Positions 10,151 to 21,853 of a stretch of 64,000 nt of DNA are shown here, one piece after another. The notes beneath the pieces are model-generated. The model did no database searches, had not been told where the DNA came from, and saw only the letters and a list, made by a program, of their open reading frames with translations. The position numbers and the translations under genes were made by a program. The stretch covers positions 54,491,208 through 54,555,207 of the forward strand of contig CM053143.1 in NCBI GenBank assembly GCA_028571685.1, written 5' to 3'. Within the stretch, counting starts at the first letter, position 1, and each line of letters begins with the position of its first letter. This DNA is from Heterohyrax brucei (lineage: Eukaryota > Chordata > Mammalia > Hyracoidea > Procaviidae).

Positions 10151-10812
10151 CTTCAGTATCATTGGGTCTTGTTCATATGCTACCTCTTGAGATGGCTGAA
10201 CATGTATCAGTTCTTTCGGGTGTAGTGACTGTGTATTCTTTTCCTCCTCTTTTGATGCTTCCAGTGCAGTTCAGCATGTTTCCCATAGAGATCTTCAATA
10301 TTGTAACTCAAAGCATCATTTTTTTTTCTTCATTTCTTTCAGCTTGACAAATCCTTAGTGTGTTCTTCCCTTTCAATTTTCTGTCTCCAGGTGTGTTTTA
10401 TTCCTATTCCTAATTTAATGGATGTTTGCAGCTGTTTCTTCTCATTTTGAGTGACGCAACATCAGCAAATGGAGATCAGAAAAGACTGACTACATCTGCT
10501 TCATTAAGGGTGACTCTGCTTTGAGGAAGTAGCTTTTCCAAAACCTTATTGTGAGTACTTTCCAACCTGAGAGACTCATTTTCTGGCACTTTACCAGACA
10601 ATGTTCCACTGCCATTCATAAGGTTTTTGCTGGCCCGTTTTTCATAAATGGGCAGCCAGCATTATTTTTTCCTAGTCTTTCTTAGCCTAGAAGCTCCCCT
10701 GAACCCTGTCCACCATGCTGGCCCTGCTGGTATTTGAAATACCAATGACATAGCTTCCAGCATAACATCAACCTGCAAGCCACCACTTGATGCAAACTGA
10801 CAGATGTGTAGG
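10151..10812 (-). mobile_element. RTE/BovB-like LINE, 5' half with an internal deletion
   Basis: In reverse complement this is the 5' portion of the RTE. Recognisable words are 'tgttcatatgctacctctt', 'aatggatgtttgcagctg', 'ctcattttgagtgacgcaac' and 'caacctgagagactcatttt', ending in the 5' UTR ('gcaagccaccacttgatgc'). Between about 10395 and 10415 the sequence jumps from the linker after the endonuclease back to its start, so most of the endonuclease domain is gone. The 3' half is also missing. Confidence 0.8.
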
Positions 10813-11257
10813 GATTATTATTATAATAAAATTAATGTATGCTTATGTTCAAGAAACAGAATCGAGTGGTCTCCCATACTTTCCTTCTCCACACCAATCC
10901 TACTGCTTAGAGGTCACTACTTAAACTGCTACTGTTTTGTCTGTTGGATTCCACCATAGTTCTATTCCACTGTACAATGCACCCTCATTTACTTTCTCTT
11001 AAATTCATCAGTTTTTTTTAACACATTTGCTTCCAATCTTTTCTCTCTCTTTCTGTCTTTCTCACGACATGTAGCACACTTGTTTTTTTCTGAGGGCAAA
11101 AACTGAGATTTCCTAGAGAAGGTAAGGATTCTGCATCAAGATTGTAACATAGATATCTTACCAAGTTTTTAATCTGCTGGTATGCCCTACAGATTCTGGA
11201 TTCAAGACCGCAACATCGTCAACTCTTATCTGAATTTCCAGCCTGCTGAATGATTTT
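10813..11257. other. Unassigned sequence
   Basis: No recognised family. A pyrimidine-rich stretch lies at 11038-11065. Confidence 0.5.
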
Positions 11258-11417
11258 GGAAGCCTTGGTGGTGCAGTGGTTAAGTGTTATGACTGCAAAC
11301 CAAAATGTCAGCCGTTCAAATCCATGGCACTCCTTGGAAACTGTGGAGTAGTTCTACTCTGTCCTATAGGGTCATTATGAGTAAGGAACTGATTCAACAG
11401 TAATAGGTTTGGTTTTC
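11258..11417 (+). mobile_element. AfroSINE, short form
   Basis: Head 'ggaagccttggtggtgcag', B box 'ccgttcaaatccatgg', body 'ctactctgtcctatagggtc'. Confidence 0.92.
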
Positions 11418-11474
11418 TGGTGACTGATGTGAGACTTACCAGTCCCTGTGAGTGTCAGTCAGTTCTTTGAAATG

Positions 11475-11476
<2 letters not shown>

Positions 11477-11508
<32 letters not shown>

Positions 11509-11735
11509 CACACATATATATGAGTATGTGTATACATAAATAGACATGTATACATATATATTTGTCTATATATACACACATATATACAAAATATGTATGT
11601 GCATGTATATGTATGTATATGTCTCTGTATGTGTGTATGTATGCATATGTATGTGTGTGTGTGTATATATGTATATATAGGTGTGTGTGTGTGTGTGTAT
11701 ATATATGTATCTCCCTCTCTTTCTCTCTGTACACC
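11477..11735. repeat. (CT)n followed by a long alternating purine-pyrimidine tract
   Basis: (CT)n at 11477-11505 is followed by about 210 bases of mixed TA, CA and TG steps (tatacaca, tgtgtatg, tatatata) up to 11713, then another CT-rich run. Frames crossing it translate to His/Thr/Tyr/Ile or Cys/Val/Tyr/Ile repeats and are not genes. Confidence 0.95.
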
Positions 11736-12181
11736 CTCCTGGTCCTCTTTCTCTGGAGAGATCTAACCAATTCACTCTGTTTTCTCTATTTTAAGTTATT
11801 CAGTTTTTTATCATTAGCTTTTCTCTTCTCAACAATTGTTTTTTCTCAAATATCCAAGAGTTCTTGAATGCCCACTTATAATCATGAATAAAAGATTGAA
11901 TTGACTCTCGTGGAAACTAGATTGTGTTTCCTTTGCTTTACTTTTGTAAATTCACTAATTATACCCCTCATTTGAATAAGAATACTAGTAGAAAATCTAG
12001 GCATAGGATGGCCTTCGTGTCAGAACAAATTACAATAAGCAAGTCAGTAGTTTTCCCTAAATCACATTACATTGCAACAACTCCAAAGTCAAAGTAAGAA
12101 AGATTTCTCTGCAGTCATGGGACACCCGAATAGGTTCTCCTCGGACACATTTTTATGTTTGAAGTGAGTAATGTTTAGCTT
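11736..12181. other. Unassigned sequence
   Basis: No repeat or gene recognised. Confidence 0.5.
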
Positions 12182-12187
12182 AACTTC

Positions 12188-12222
12188 ACTCACTCACTCA
12201 CACACACACACACACACACACA
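12188..12222. repeat. (TCAC)n/(CA)n microsatellite
   Basis: Three to four TCAC units pass into about 12 CA units. Confidence 0.95.
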
Positions 12223-12251
12223 GAGAGAAACAATACAAACCTGTTTCTATA

Positions 12252-12433
12252 AGCTTCATTCTCACTCATAGAAATGCTACAGGACAGAGTAGAAACGCCC
12301 TATAGCGTTTTCAAAGCTATAATCTTAGTGGAAACAGATGTCACATCTTTTGCCGGCAGAGCCACTGGTAGGTTTCAACCTCTAACCTTTTGGCTAGCAG
12401 CAGTTATTCAACCACTGCAGCGCCAGGGCACCC
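12252..12433 (-). mobile_element. AfroSINE, long form
   Basis: Contains 'gctacaggacagagtagaa', the long-form central segment in reverse complement ('cagatgtcacatcttttgcc') and the head 'ccactgcagcgccagggc'. Confidence 0.85.
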
Positions 12434-12572
12434 TATGTTGACTTGGGTTAAGAGTAATATCATGCTGTCAATAACAGCTGTAGGGAAGAGGTGTTGGGTA
12501 GTGACTAATCTTCCCACTGTACTCTTACATTTCCTGAGTAAATGTCTGGTTTTTACCCCCTTTCGAGAGTAA

Positions 12573-12747
12573 GGAAACTCTGCTGCTGTAGTGGTGAAGT
12601 GCTATGGCTGTTTATCAAACAGTTGGCAGTTCAAACCCACCAGGGATTCCTTGGAAACCCTTTGGGGCAGTTATAGGGTCACTATTCTATAGGGTCACTA
12701 TGATTCAGAATAGAATTGACAGCAGTGAGTTTGGTTTTCCTTTTCCC
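12573..12747 (+). mobile_element. AfroSINE, short form, with a short internal duplication
   Basis: Head 'ggaaactctgctgctgtag', B box 'cagttcaaacccacc'. The segment 'atagggtcactattc' is followed at once by 'tatagggtcactatg', so about 17 bases of the body are duplicated in tandem. Confidence 0.9.
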
Positions 12748-14904
12748 AAGTAAGACTTGAGAGGTGCAAACTCCAATCTTAAAGTTTGTCTATCTCAGAA
12801 ACAGAGAATTTCATCTGTATTTCAGTGCTCTCTTACATGAGGGATCTCTTTCATCTGCTTTATATGTAATTCAATTGCAGTTATTAAGTACTTAGCTCAG
12901 TGATGGTCAAATACCCTGCTGTGAATTTATTCAGTTTATCATTACTTCATTACAGTTTTGGAAGAAGAAAGGTGTAAATGTGTATTGAATTTCCCATTTT
13001 TATCCAAATTTTTGAACTAATATTGAAAATTATTTTTCCAGTTTGCATCTGTCTCTATTATGTTTTGTCCCCAAACTTATTTACTATAAAACTTATGAAC
13101 TGTTTAAAATTTTTTATTATCCTGTGTCTAGACATCTTAACTTGGAAAAGAAAAAGATGAAAAACAATTGTCTTTTTTTATAGATTTCTGAAACACTGCT
13201 GTCTTAAGATCTTAGAATGATAAAGGCTCTTATGTAGATATAATTATTCTACTTAAAACATTTAGTGATCTCAGATTCATACTTTTCATTCTGAACCACT
13301 ATGAATCTTACAGAAAATGCAAATAAAAAGCAATATTGCATTTCCTTCAGAAAAGCCTTGGATCTGGGATCTACTGCCTTACTCTTAGATTTTAATTAAT
13401 AAGATATGGAAATTCTGATTTGTTGATACACATGGATTCTAATGAAATCTGCCTATGTAGCTTATAATAATTTAAAAAAATAACAGATTTGGAATGTGAC
13501 ATTGGATCCAACACACAATTAAGCCTCAGTTATTTTTTTATCTAGAAAGAAACTATTCCTCATAAAATTGTTAATGTACTTCAGTGTGTGTGTACAGGGA
13601 AACATGAGGGAACACGCTGTTGTTCTAAACGTGATCCCTTGTTGACCAAATGTATCAAGTTAAGATAAATCATTTGTAATTTAATTTTATATCACATTCC
13701 TTTCACAAATAATGCACACATTATATTTTGTTGCCAATCACCCAACCCCTGCTTCCCATTATTGTCATAATCACACTACACTAGCTTTTTTATTTTTTTA
13801 ACGTGTTACTGACTTCAATTTCTATTTTTGATCACATAGAAAATTTACTTAACACGGACACTGATTCTATATTACTTGAAATTTAAACCAAAGGTATTTA
13901 TTAATAGATTAAAAATAATATAGAAAGTTCAACTTTTGTTATTTCCAGATAACATGTTGTTGGCTTTCTCATATTTGGGGCTGTGGGACACACATTGAAA
14001 CCAAAGAGCATGAATACATAGAGAACTACAAATACATAAGAAAGAAAAAAACCCGTCTCCTAAAAGTAAAAGACAAAGATGCTATTCACTCTTTATTGTT
14101 TTCATAAACCTTAAACTGAAATGTGATTATGATCAAAAGTAATGTTTTTGAATCTCTTCTTTACATTTATGTAGAACTTTAAAGAAATGAACAGAATGAA
14201 AGTGAGTGAGAGTGAAATTCACTTCTGGAAATGTCATGAGCTGTGCTCAATATATGTATGCATGGGTGTGCTCAGTCAGAATTTTTTTACTTAATTTAAT
14301 CAGGTCCCACATTGTATGTTTGGGGTATTATTTACAAAGGTGTGTTATTTCTGGAAAATAGTTATTTACAAAAAGAAAAAGAACATACATTACAGACACA
14401 AATAGCTTATTGCTAAAAAAATTACAAATGGAAACAAAAATGAAAAGCAAAATAAATTGGTTAAAAAATTTTGATGCAGGAAGACAAAATTGATTTACAA
14501 ATGTATTTTGTTTATTTTACTTCACATATTTCAAAAGCAAGGATTTCTCTAAACAAAATTTGGGAAATAAAATTGGATTAATTATGAAGTACAGTTGAGT
14601 TCTGTGCTCTGGAAGGAAGTCACTTCTTAGAAAGAAAAAAACAAATACTGTGACAGAATTTAGATTCATAAGGAGTTCAACAAGAAAGATATCATCACTG
14701 ATTACCCCCAAAGTTGTTTTACATTAATGAACATGAGATATCTCTTTTCAGACTTTTGAAAAGCCTAACAATGTCTATACTTTAAAAAAAAAGGCTTTAC
14801 AACTATGAAACAAAAAATTAGGTAGTGACTGGATTAATCTGATGTATTTAGTTAAATAATATGAGACATACTAGCAAAACTGCCGAAAGGCTTTTTCCTT
14901 CCTT
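12748..14904. other. Long AT-rich stretch with no recognised repeat
   Basis: About 2.2 kb, among the longest stretches without a SINE, LINE or LTR that I can identify. Many stops occur in all frames; no splice-flanked coding segment stands out. It may hold very old repeats or conserved non-coding sequence. Confidence 0.5.
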
Positions 14905-16205
14905 AATAGATACAGTGCAATCCCCGTACAAAATCCAATGTCATTTTTTAATGAGATGGAGAAACAAATCACTAACTTCATTTGGAAAGTTGAGAAGCCT
15001 CAGATAACTTAAAGCATTACTGAAGAAGAAAAGCAAAGTGGACTTGAGAACCTACTACATTGCTACAGTAGTCAAAATGGCCTGGTACTGGTATAAAAAC
15101 AGACACATAGATCACTGGAACAAGATAGGGACCACAAAGTAACCCCATCTGCTTATAAGCAGCTGAAATTCTATAAAGCCTAAAGATCTGTGAACCGGGG
15201 AGAAAATAATCTCTTCAGCAAAGGGTTCTGGGAAAACTGGATATTTATCTGCAAAAAAATAAAACAGGACCCCTATCTCATACCATGTACAAAAACTAAA
15301 TCAAAATGGATTATAGACCTAAATATTAAACCTAAAATAATAAGGATCTTGGAAGAAAAAATAGGGACAACATTGAGAGCCCTAATAAATCACATAAAAA
15401 ACTACAAAATATCTCAAATAATTCACAAACAAGAGAATAGAAAATAGATATATCAAACACTTAAACTCATCCCAAAACTTCCTCAAGAGAGTAAAAAGAC
15501 CACCTACAGACTTGGAAAATATTTTTGCCAGCCAAAAATTTGATTGGCATCTAATCTCTATAATTTACAGAGTGCTTCAAAACCTCAACAAGAAAACAAA
15601 ACAAAATAACCCAATGAAAAAACAGGCCAAAGCATGAACAGGCACTTCACTGAAAAAGGTATCCAAATAGCTAACAGATGTATGAAGAAATGCTCACAGT
15701 CATTAATCATTGGAAAAATCCAGATCAAAACTACAATGAGATACCATTTCACCCTAACGAAAATGGCATTAATCCAGAAAAACACAAAACCACAAATGTT
15801 GCAGAGACTATGGAGACACAGTAACCCTTTTACACTGCCGGTGGGAATGCAAAATGGTACGACCACTCTGAAGAGCAATTTGGTAATTTCTTAAAAAGCT
15901 AAAGATAGAAATACCATATGATTCAGCAGTCACCTTGCTTGGAATATATTCTAGAGAAATAAGGGCTGTCACATGAACAGATACATGCACATGAAAGTTT
16001 ATTGCAGCACTGTCCATAATTGCAAAAAATTTGGAACCAATCTAACTCCCTTTCAACAGAAGAATTAATAAACAAACTATGATATTTTCACACAGTGGAA
16101 ATACCTGACAATATGCAGTCATCTGGAAGACATCATGCTGAGTGAAATCAGCCAATCACAAGAGGACAAATACTGTATCAGACCATTACTACGAGACTTC
16201 AGGAA
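14905..16205 (+). pseudogene. L1 ORF2 C-terminal relic
   Basis: Pieces in frame order are ITNFIWKVEKPQ (14970), a 15190-15447 frame with NLFSKGFWENW and KSKWIIDLNIKPK, and a 15634-15894 frame starting MNRHFTEKGIQIANRCMKK. In the last one the Cys-rich end of ORF2 is damaged: the segment reads QMLQRLWRHSNPFTLPVG, so the CX3CX7HX4C motif is gone. It ends near 16205 after the 'LSEISQSQEDK'-like tail. This part of ORF2 has no known enzymatic activity but is needed for retrotransposition in active L1s. The copy is dead. Confidence 0.85.
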
Positions 16206-17050
16206 ATGGATTAATCATGGAAGAAAATAATCATTGTTGACTACCAGGGAGAGGGATGGATGTTCAGAGATTAGATATTAGATAAGAACTGGTTAAGTAA
16301 AGGAAGAGACATCACACAATAGAAGGGAGATTGACACTGCTGTATCAAGTACCAAAAGATTTCCTATGTACAATCTAGTACTCTGAAGGCCAGAGTAGCA
16401 GGGACAGGGGTCTGGGGACTGTGCTTTCAGGGGACATCTAGGTCAACTGCACAACTAAGCTTTTTCTTCTTAGGGAGATAGTCTGCTTTCCAACTCTGTG
16501 AGTGGTGTCTAGACTCTTAAAAGATAGCAAGCTGCTATCTAAGGAGCATCAGTTGGTCTCCACCAAACTAAAACACAAGAAAACAATGGACATCAAAGAC
16601 AGGAGGACAATGTGAGCACTGGAGAGAGATTGGGCCAAATGATTCAGAATCTATAACAGCATGATACCAGAAGAACTAGATGGTGCCTGGCCACCCTCTG
16701 TGTCTGCCTTGAGAGACAATACAATGCCAGACTCCCTCATGTAGTGGGAGAAAATATAGGGATGCAGATCTAGAATTTGTTAAAAGACCAGCCCTGATGG
16801 TCTGACATCCTGGAGGGTCACCTGAGAGCACGGCCCCTGGTCTCACTCCTACCCTAGAGCTGAAACCAGCAAAACCAGAACCACTGACAACTCTTTACAC
16901 AAAATCAGATTGGTCTGTAAGCCATGAGGCTATTGGAACAGCTCCCTTATTGCAATGAGATGGGAGGATGGAGAACAGGGGACAAGACTGGGTTGAATGA
17001 ACATGGAAAGAACAAAGTGGAAAGGAGGAATCTGCTGTCACAGGGATGGG
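14905..17050 (+). mobile_element. L1, 3' portion (ORF2 end plus 3' UTR), 5'-truncated
   Basis: L1 ORF2 downstream of the reverse transcriptase, in order on the plus strand, then a roughly 0.8 kb 3' UTR from about 16215 with words such as 'gactaccagggagagggatg' and 'gatggtctgacatcctgg'. Start placed where ORF2 similarity begins. The 3' limit is uncertain because another element appears to follow. Confidence 0.8.
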
Positions 17051-17690
17051 ATACCAGATGAGCAGCATAAGGGGCTCTGTATGGTCTTGAATACAGTAAA
17101 ATGCCTTCATTTGCAAACTTCCACTTAACCATAATAAAATATTATGGAAAAAAGAATTTTCTTCATTAAAGTTTACCAATATTGGTGCACACCAATATGC
17201 TATGAGAGTAGAAACAATTTCATGACTGCCATAACCAGTACCTGGAGAATCATTTTCTGTTGTCAAGTTCAACTAAAGTTGAAAACGTGGACTCAAACTC
17301 AAAGCTAGTCACTTTGCTAAAGTTGATAAGCAGATTCAAAAGGCAGTGATGCGTTTTCATGAAATATATGATAAAAAAAATAAGCCATACAGAAAACGCT
17401 CATTAATTTTCTGACTAGGGATGTCACCCTTGTTCCCAGGGATAAGACAGATGATCCAGAACCTTCTAAAAGTACAATTATTACTGAAATTGACAAAATG
17501 CCAATGTCATTAAACTTTTCTTCATTGTTGGAGTAAATTTTTACAATTTGTAATTTTTTTATGTTTGTAGGTATGTATTAAAATATATCTGTAAGTTTGT
17601 ATGTAAAGTTTCCAACACTCAAAAATAACAAAGATCAGATTTACAAAGAAACTGATAACAAAAAGCAATCATAAGAAGAACTAAAAAAAA
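17051..17690 (+). mobile_element. Possible DNA-transposon remnant (Tigger-like), family uncertain
   Basis: The word TA-CAGT followed by 'aaaatgccttcatttgc' near 17092 resembles the start of a Tigger-type element after its TA target. Further on, 'ataagacagatgatccagaa' reads as a run of acidic/Ser-rich codons like transposase C-terminal tails. It sits between two L1 3' UTR segments. I cannot find the opposite terminal repeat. An A-run lies at about 17683-17695. Confidence 0.35.
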
Positions 17691-17695
17691 AAAAA

Positions 17696-18160
17696 ATTGA
17701 GGTATTCATTATCACCATCAACTAGTCTCAATGGGAGAAAAATGCAGAACAAAATTCAAATTCACATACACACAGAAAAAGACCAGTCTTGCTGACCTAA
17801 TAGAGACTGCAGAAACCCCCAGAGTACGACCACCTGACTTACTGAAGTTCTTACTGACATTCACCCTTCAGCCAAAGACTGGACAGCCCTATAGAGGCAA
17901 CAGTAATACACATGAGGGTAGTGCTTCTTGTTTAATCATGTATATAAGACTAATGGGCATACCAGCTGAAAAGCAAAGACTAAAACACAAGACGGGACAG
18001 GAATACTGGATGAAAAAATACAGGAAACTCAGGATGGAGAAGGGGAGACTAACGACACATTGAGGGGTTGGCAACCGTTGTCACAAAACAATTTGTATTT
18101 AAACTGTTTAATGAGAAACTAATCTGCTTTGTAAACTGTCATCTAAACTGCAATCAAGAA
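17696..18160 (+). mobile_element. L1 3' UTR fragment (different subtype)
   Basis: Reads 'gaccagtcttgctgaccta', 'gagactgcagaaaccccc', 'cttcagccaaagactgg', 'atgtatataagactaatggg' and ends 'tgtttaatgagaaactaat' then 'gtcatctaaactgcaat'. The same 3' UTR is present at 32.5-32.97 kb, which shows it is an interspersed repeat. No ORF2 sequence is attached. Confidence 0.75.
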
Positions 18161-18212
18161 ACGAGGTATTTGATGTATATCCTAACTGACTTAAAACGGA
18201 GTTATCTGAACT

Positions 18213-18378
18213 GAGGAAACTCTGGTGATGTAATGGGTAAAGTGCCACATCTGTTAACTGAAAGGTTGGCAGTTCAAATCCACCAGGCACTCCTTGGGAA
18301 CTCTATGGGGCAATTCTACTCTAACCTACAGGGTCTCTATGAGTCAGACCCGACTGGATGGCAGCGGGTAGTGGGTTG
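18213..18378 (+). mobile_element. AfroSINE, short form
   Basis: Close to complete: 'ggaaactctggtgatgtaat', 'ggcagttcaaatccacc', 'actccttgggaactctatgg' and tail 'cccgactggatggcagcgg'. Confidence 0.93.
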
Positions 18379-18759
18379 TCTGATCTGACCCACTCCAATT
18401 GTACATCAGAGACTACCTGTAAAGCAATGGGAAATTTCTGACATTTATTAAGATACTAAGATATCATTTATAACATATTAAACAATTCTAATAATAATAA
18501 AAAATAGAATTGACAAGAAAGGCCACACAAATATAATAAGGCAAGATGCCCAAACAGATAAAGCAACACTTTAGGAAAAAACAGCAAAATTCAGTTAATG
18601 AAAATTAGTATTTTATCTGTAATGATAAACTTCATAGAATAATTGAATTTAACATGCAATTCAATATATTTATGATACTCCGATGATTGTTCCTGATGTA
18701 CCGCAGCAATAATATCTCAGAAGAATTAGTGATATTGTTCAACACCTAATAAATCAGAC
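18379..18759. other. Unassigned AT-rich sequence
   Basis: No supported feature. Confidence 0.5.
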
Positions 18760-18874
18760 AAGGTCGGCAGTTCAAATCCACCAGGCGCTCCTTGAATATT
18801 CTGGGGGTCAGTTCTACCCTGGCCCCTAGGGTCGCCGTGAGTTGGATCCAACTCGACGGCACTTGGCTGGCTGG
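18760..18874 (+). mobile_element. AfroSINE, 5'-truncated
   Basis: Starts at the B-box region ('aggtcggcagttcaaatcc') and runs to 'aactcgacggcacttggctg'. Truncation inside the tRNA-like head indicates incomplete reverse transcription or deletion. It is well preserved and keeps several CpGs. Confidence 0.92.
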
Positions 18875-19269
18875 TAACAAACTACTGACACAAGTCTTAA
18901 AATGTGAAGTTCTGTCTCACTCTAAACTGTCTCTAACTGGTAAAGTATCTGAATAATTCAGTTCTGTAACTGTTCTTTTTAACAGAAATGCCATGTAATT
19001 GATACAAGGGAATATATTGTTTTGTTAGAATGATCTCAATTAATGTTTTGTGTCTACAGGTTTGTTTGTTTGTTTGTTTTTTTAATTTACCTAGAAATAA
19101 ACACAGGCTACATCTCAAAAGGGCTTGCTCTCCTGTGATTAACATTGGATTCTTGATTTATATACCACGTTGACCTAAAAAAATGTATATATAGGACATA
19201 CACAAAGGTGAGCAATTAAGGTGAGCCTTACATAAGTTAGGAAACTTGGAAATACATCTACTTATGTGT
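18875..19269. other. Unassigned sequence with (GTTT)n
   Basis: A GTTT run lies at 19062-19083. Nothing else recognised. Confidence 0.5.
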
Positions 19270-19410
19270 TTACGTCTATGCAGTGGTATCTCAGGAGAAA
19301 GGCCTGGTGATCTACCTTCAAGAAAATCAGCCATGGAGAACCCTAAGGATCACATTTCTGCTCTGACACACACAGTATCACCAGGAATCAGAGCTGACTG
19401 GACTGTACCT
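19270..19410 (+). mobile_element. AfroSINE-related element, extended-form body
   Basis: Words 'caggagaaaggcctggtgat', 'ctaccttcaagaaaatcagc', 'atggagaaccctaaggatca' and 'cagagctgactggac' match the longer SINE/RTE-derived form ('aggcctggcgatctacttc'). No clear tRNA head. Confidence 0.6.
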
Positions 19411-19944
19411 GCTAAATACATTGCTTAGTATATGCATTCTTTTATTAACAGTAAGTTGTGGGGAAAGAATGATGCCTCTTGCCAAAAACTTGAATTGACC
19501 CATGAAAACTATGAAGGAAGCAGGGTGTAAGCATCTTAAACACCTCTTTGGAACTTGCAAACAAGTTGCCAAATACAAGAAGATTCTGTGTAACAGGAGA
19601 AAGATGAGGACTCACCGATAAACTCTGGGATTATATACAAATACATGAAGATTGCAGGAGGAAGGACTGCCAGCGAGGCATAAAAGAAAAACTGAAATAG
19701 CGATCGTTGGAAAAGTTAAAATACAAAATCTACTTGCAGTTTAAAACAATGAAATCCTCCACATCCTTTAAAGTCAAATCCAGTCACAAGTCTTCCAAGG
19801 ATTTGGTATATAATGACAGTCACAAATAATCTTTCCTCCTTTTGTTCTGTCTTTGCAATTTGCCTGTAATTCTATTATAATTCTTATCACAGCCATCTTG
19901 TATTATGTTTCTTTATATATATTTTGGTTTTCCTAGTCTTACTG
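19411..19944. other. Unassigned sequence
   Basis: No family recognised. Confidence 0.5.
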
Positions 19945-20098
19945 CAGGAGTCTTGGTAGTGCAGTAGATAAGAGCCTGACTGCTAATCAGAAGGGTGGGA
20001 GTTTGAATTCAACAGCTGCTGCTTGGGAACACTATGGTGCAGTTTTAGTCTGTCTGTTGGTTTACTGAGTAGGTATAGACTCACTGACAATGGAGTTT
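19945..20098 (+). mobile_element. AfroSINE, short form
   Basis: Head 'caggagtcttggtagtgcag', diverged B box 'ggagtttgaattcaac', tail 'gactcactgacaatgg'. Confidence 0.88.
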
Positions 20099-20696
20099 AA
20101 CCTTCTCCCAGCTAAAGAAGTTAGACTACTCTGTATTCTTCCTCTGTAATAGCTGGCTGAACAGGACTAACGGACTCAGTGGTAATGTCAGTATTATCTA
20201 ATTTCAATAACTCATTTCTTTCAACCTTATCTGGCAGTGTAGGCTCGGCTTCTGTTGCTTCCACCTAGCTCTTGCACATGCTTGGATGAAAAGGGCAACT
20301 TCTTCAGATGGAAAAAAGGAAATAAAAAAAAATATAATCAAGTTTATTTCATTAGAATTGTGTTTAGTTTCAATGTGAGATATATGAGGCAAACCCCTGG
20401 CAATATACCAAGAATATAGACATGATGTGAAGACACAATATAGTCAAAAACAGTGCAGAAACAGGCTTGCTCATATATATATATGTTAGATATTAAAATA
20501 TCTGCTAGTCATGTTTAATGTTTGCACATTTCATACAAACACAATTCTAATGAATGAATTTTTTACATAAATAGAAAGTGTTCTATTCTCATGTACTAGC
20601 TGTATGAGTAACCGAGAGGGTATGATGAATTTAAAATAGTGATACACATTTGAGTCAACCAATTGAAGAAATTTAAGTGGAACTATGACTACACTA
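20099..20696. other. Unassigned sequence
   Basis: AT-rich. A short (AT)n run lies near 20474-20484. Confidence 0.5.
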
Positions 20697-20850
20697 TGGG
20701 GCCCTGGTGGTGCAGTGGTTAAAAGATCAGGCTGCTAACCAGAAGACTGACAGTTCAAATCCACCAATGTTCCTTAGAAACATATGGACCAGTTTTACTT
20801 GGTCCTATGGGATGACTAAGAGTTAGAATCAACAGCAATGGATTTAGATA
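20697..20850 (+). mobile_element. AfroSINE, short form
   Basis: Head 'ggggccctggtggtgcagtg', B box 'cagttcaaatccacc', tail 'agaatcaacagcaatgg'. Confidence 0.92.
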
Positions 20851-21684
20851 GGTTATTATGACTATACTATTTTAAAAGAACATCATGAGGATTTTTTAGG
20901 CCCCTAAACACAAGAGTAATATCCAAACAGTGTTTCAGATGAACTAACTTCTTTTATGATTATCATATTTAGTGTCCAATGTATTGATACATTACTGTTC
21001 ACATGATTTTTATAACCATTTTCTAGTTGTCTGTATAATTTAGAAAGTGATATCTTTAGGTCAAAAGATGATTTTAAGCACAGTCTTGCATGGAGTCCCT
21101 GATCATAGGAGGCAACTGGAGTGAAATCACAGTGTTTAACTTCTAAATAACTGTAATCTCTTAGCTGTTTTTCTTCTAGATTTATTTTCTGCAACTATAG
21201 TGAAATGATGGCTGTGATAGTCCAAATTAGTATAGTAATCTCAATATCACAATACACGTATTTGACCATCTCTTCTTTCCTACCTCACTGTTTCACTTTT
21301 ATCCTTGACTGGTCTACAGACTAGTTCTTTAGAATTTCCTTTTCTTTGTACTTGTTGACATTTCCTTTCTATGCTTTCCCCACTTTATACTTTCTAAACG
21401 GTTTAGGAAATATGAGATCTCTTTGTATCTCACAGGGAATGTTTATAAAGACAGTTTGAAGAAACTTCATCTGTCTTCAAATAACCTAATAATATTTCTG
21501 TTACTGATTCTTGATTCTTCTCTAGAAATATTTCATATCAATATTAGCTGCATTCTTATTGAAGAGTATTGGTTTTATCTGTTTTAAATAACTATATTTA
21601 AACATATTGCATCTTGGATGAAGGCAACATAGTGTAAGTCTTTAACTGATTTTAAATGATGAGTTACACATAATGAATCTTTTC
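20851..21684. other. Unassigned sequence
   Basis: About 830 bases, AT-rich, no recognised repeat. The minus-strand frame at 20904-21194 (96 codons) has no recognisable domain. Confidence 0.5.
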
Positions 21685-21853
21685 CAGCTTGGCTGCTAAT
21701 TAAAAATTTAGTGGTTGAAATCCACCCAAAGTCACCTCAAAAGAAAAATCTGGTAATTTGCTTTAAAAGATCATAGCCATTTGAAATTCCAGGGAGCACA
21801 AGTTCTATCTGAAGTACACAAATTTGCCACTAGTCAAAAATAAACTCATTGAC
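21685..21853 (+). mobile_element. AfroSINE, long form, very degenerate
   Basis: 'cttggctgctaattaaaaat', 'agtggttgaaatccaccc', then a remnant of the central segment ('ctggtaatttgctttaaaag', 'atcatagccatttgaaattc'). Confidence 0.6.

Noticed and set aside
11504..11867. His/Thr/Tyr-rich and Cys/Val/Tyr-rich frames on both strands
   Set aside because: They are produced by the alternating CA/TA/TG repeat.
12978..13160. 60-codon plus-strand frame with hydrophobic content
   Set aside because: Chance frame in AT-rich DNA with no domain or context.
16895..17272. Minus-strand frame of 125 codons
   Set aside because: It is antisense to the L1 3' UTR and an adjoining repeat; no homology recognised.
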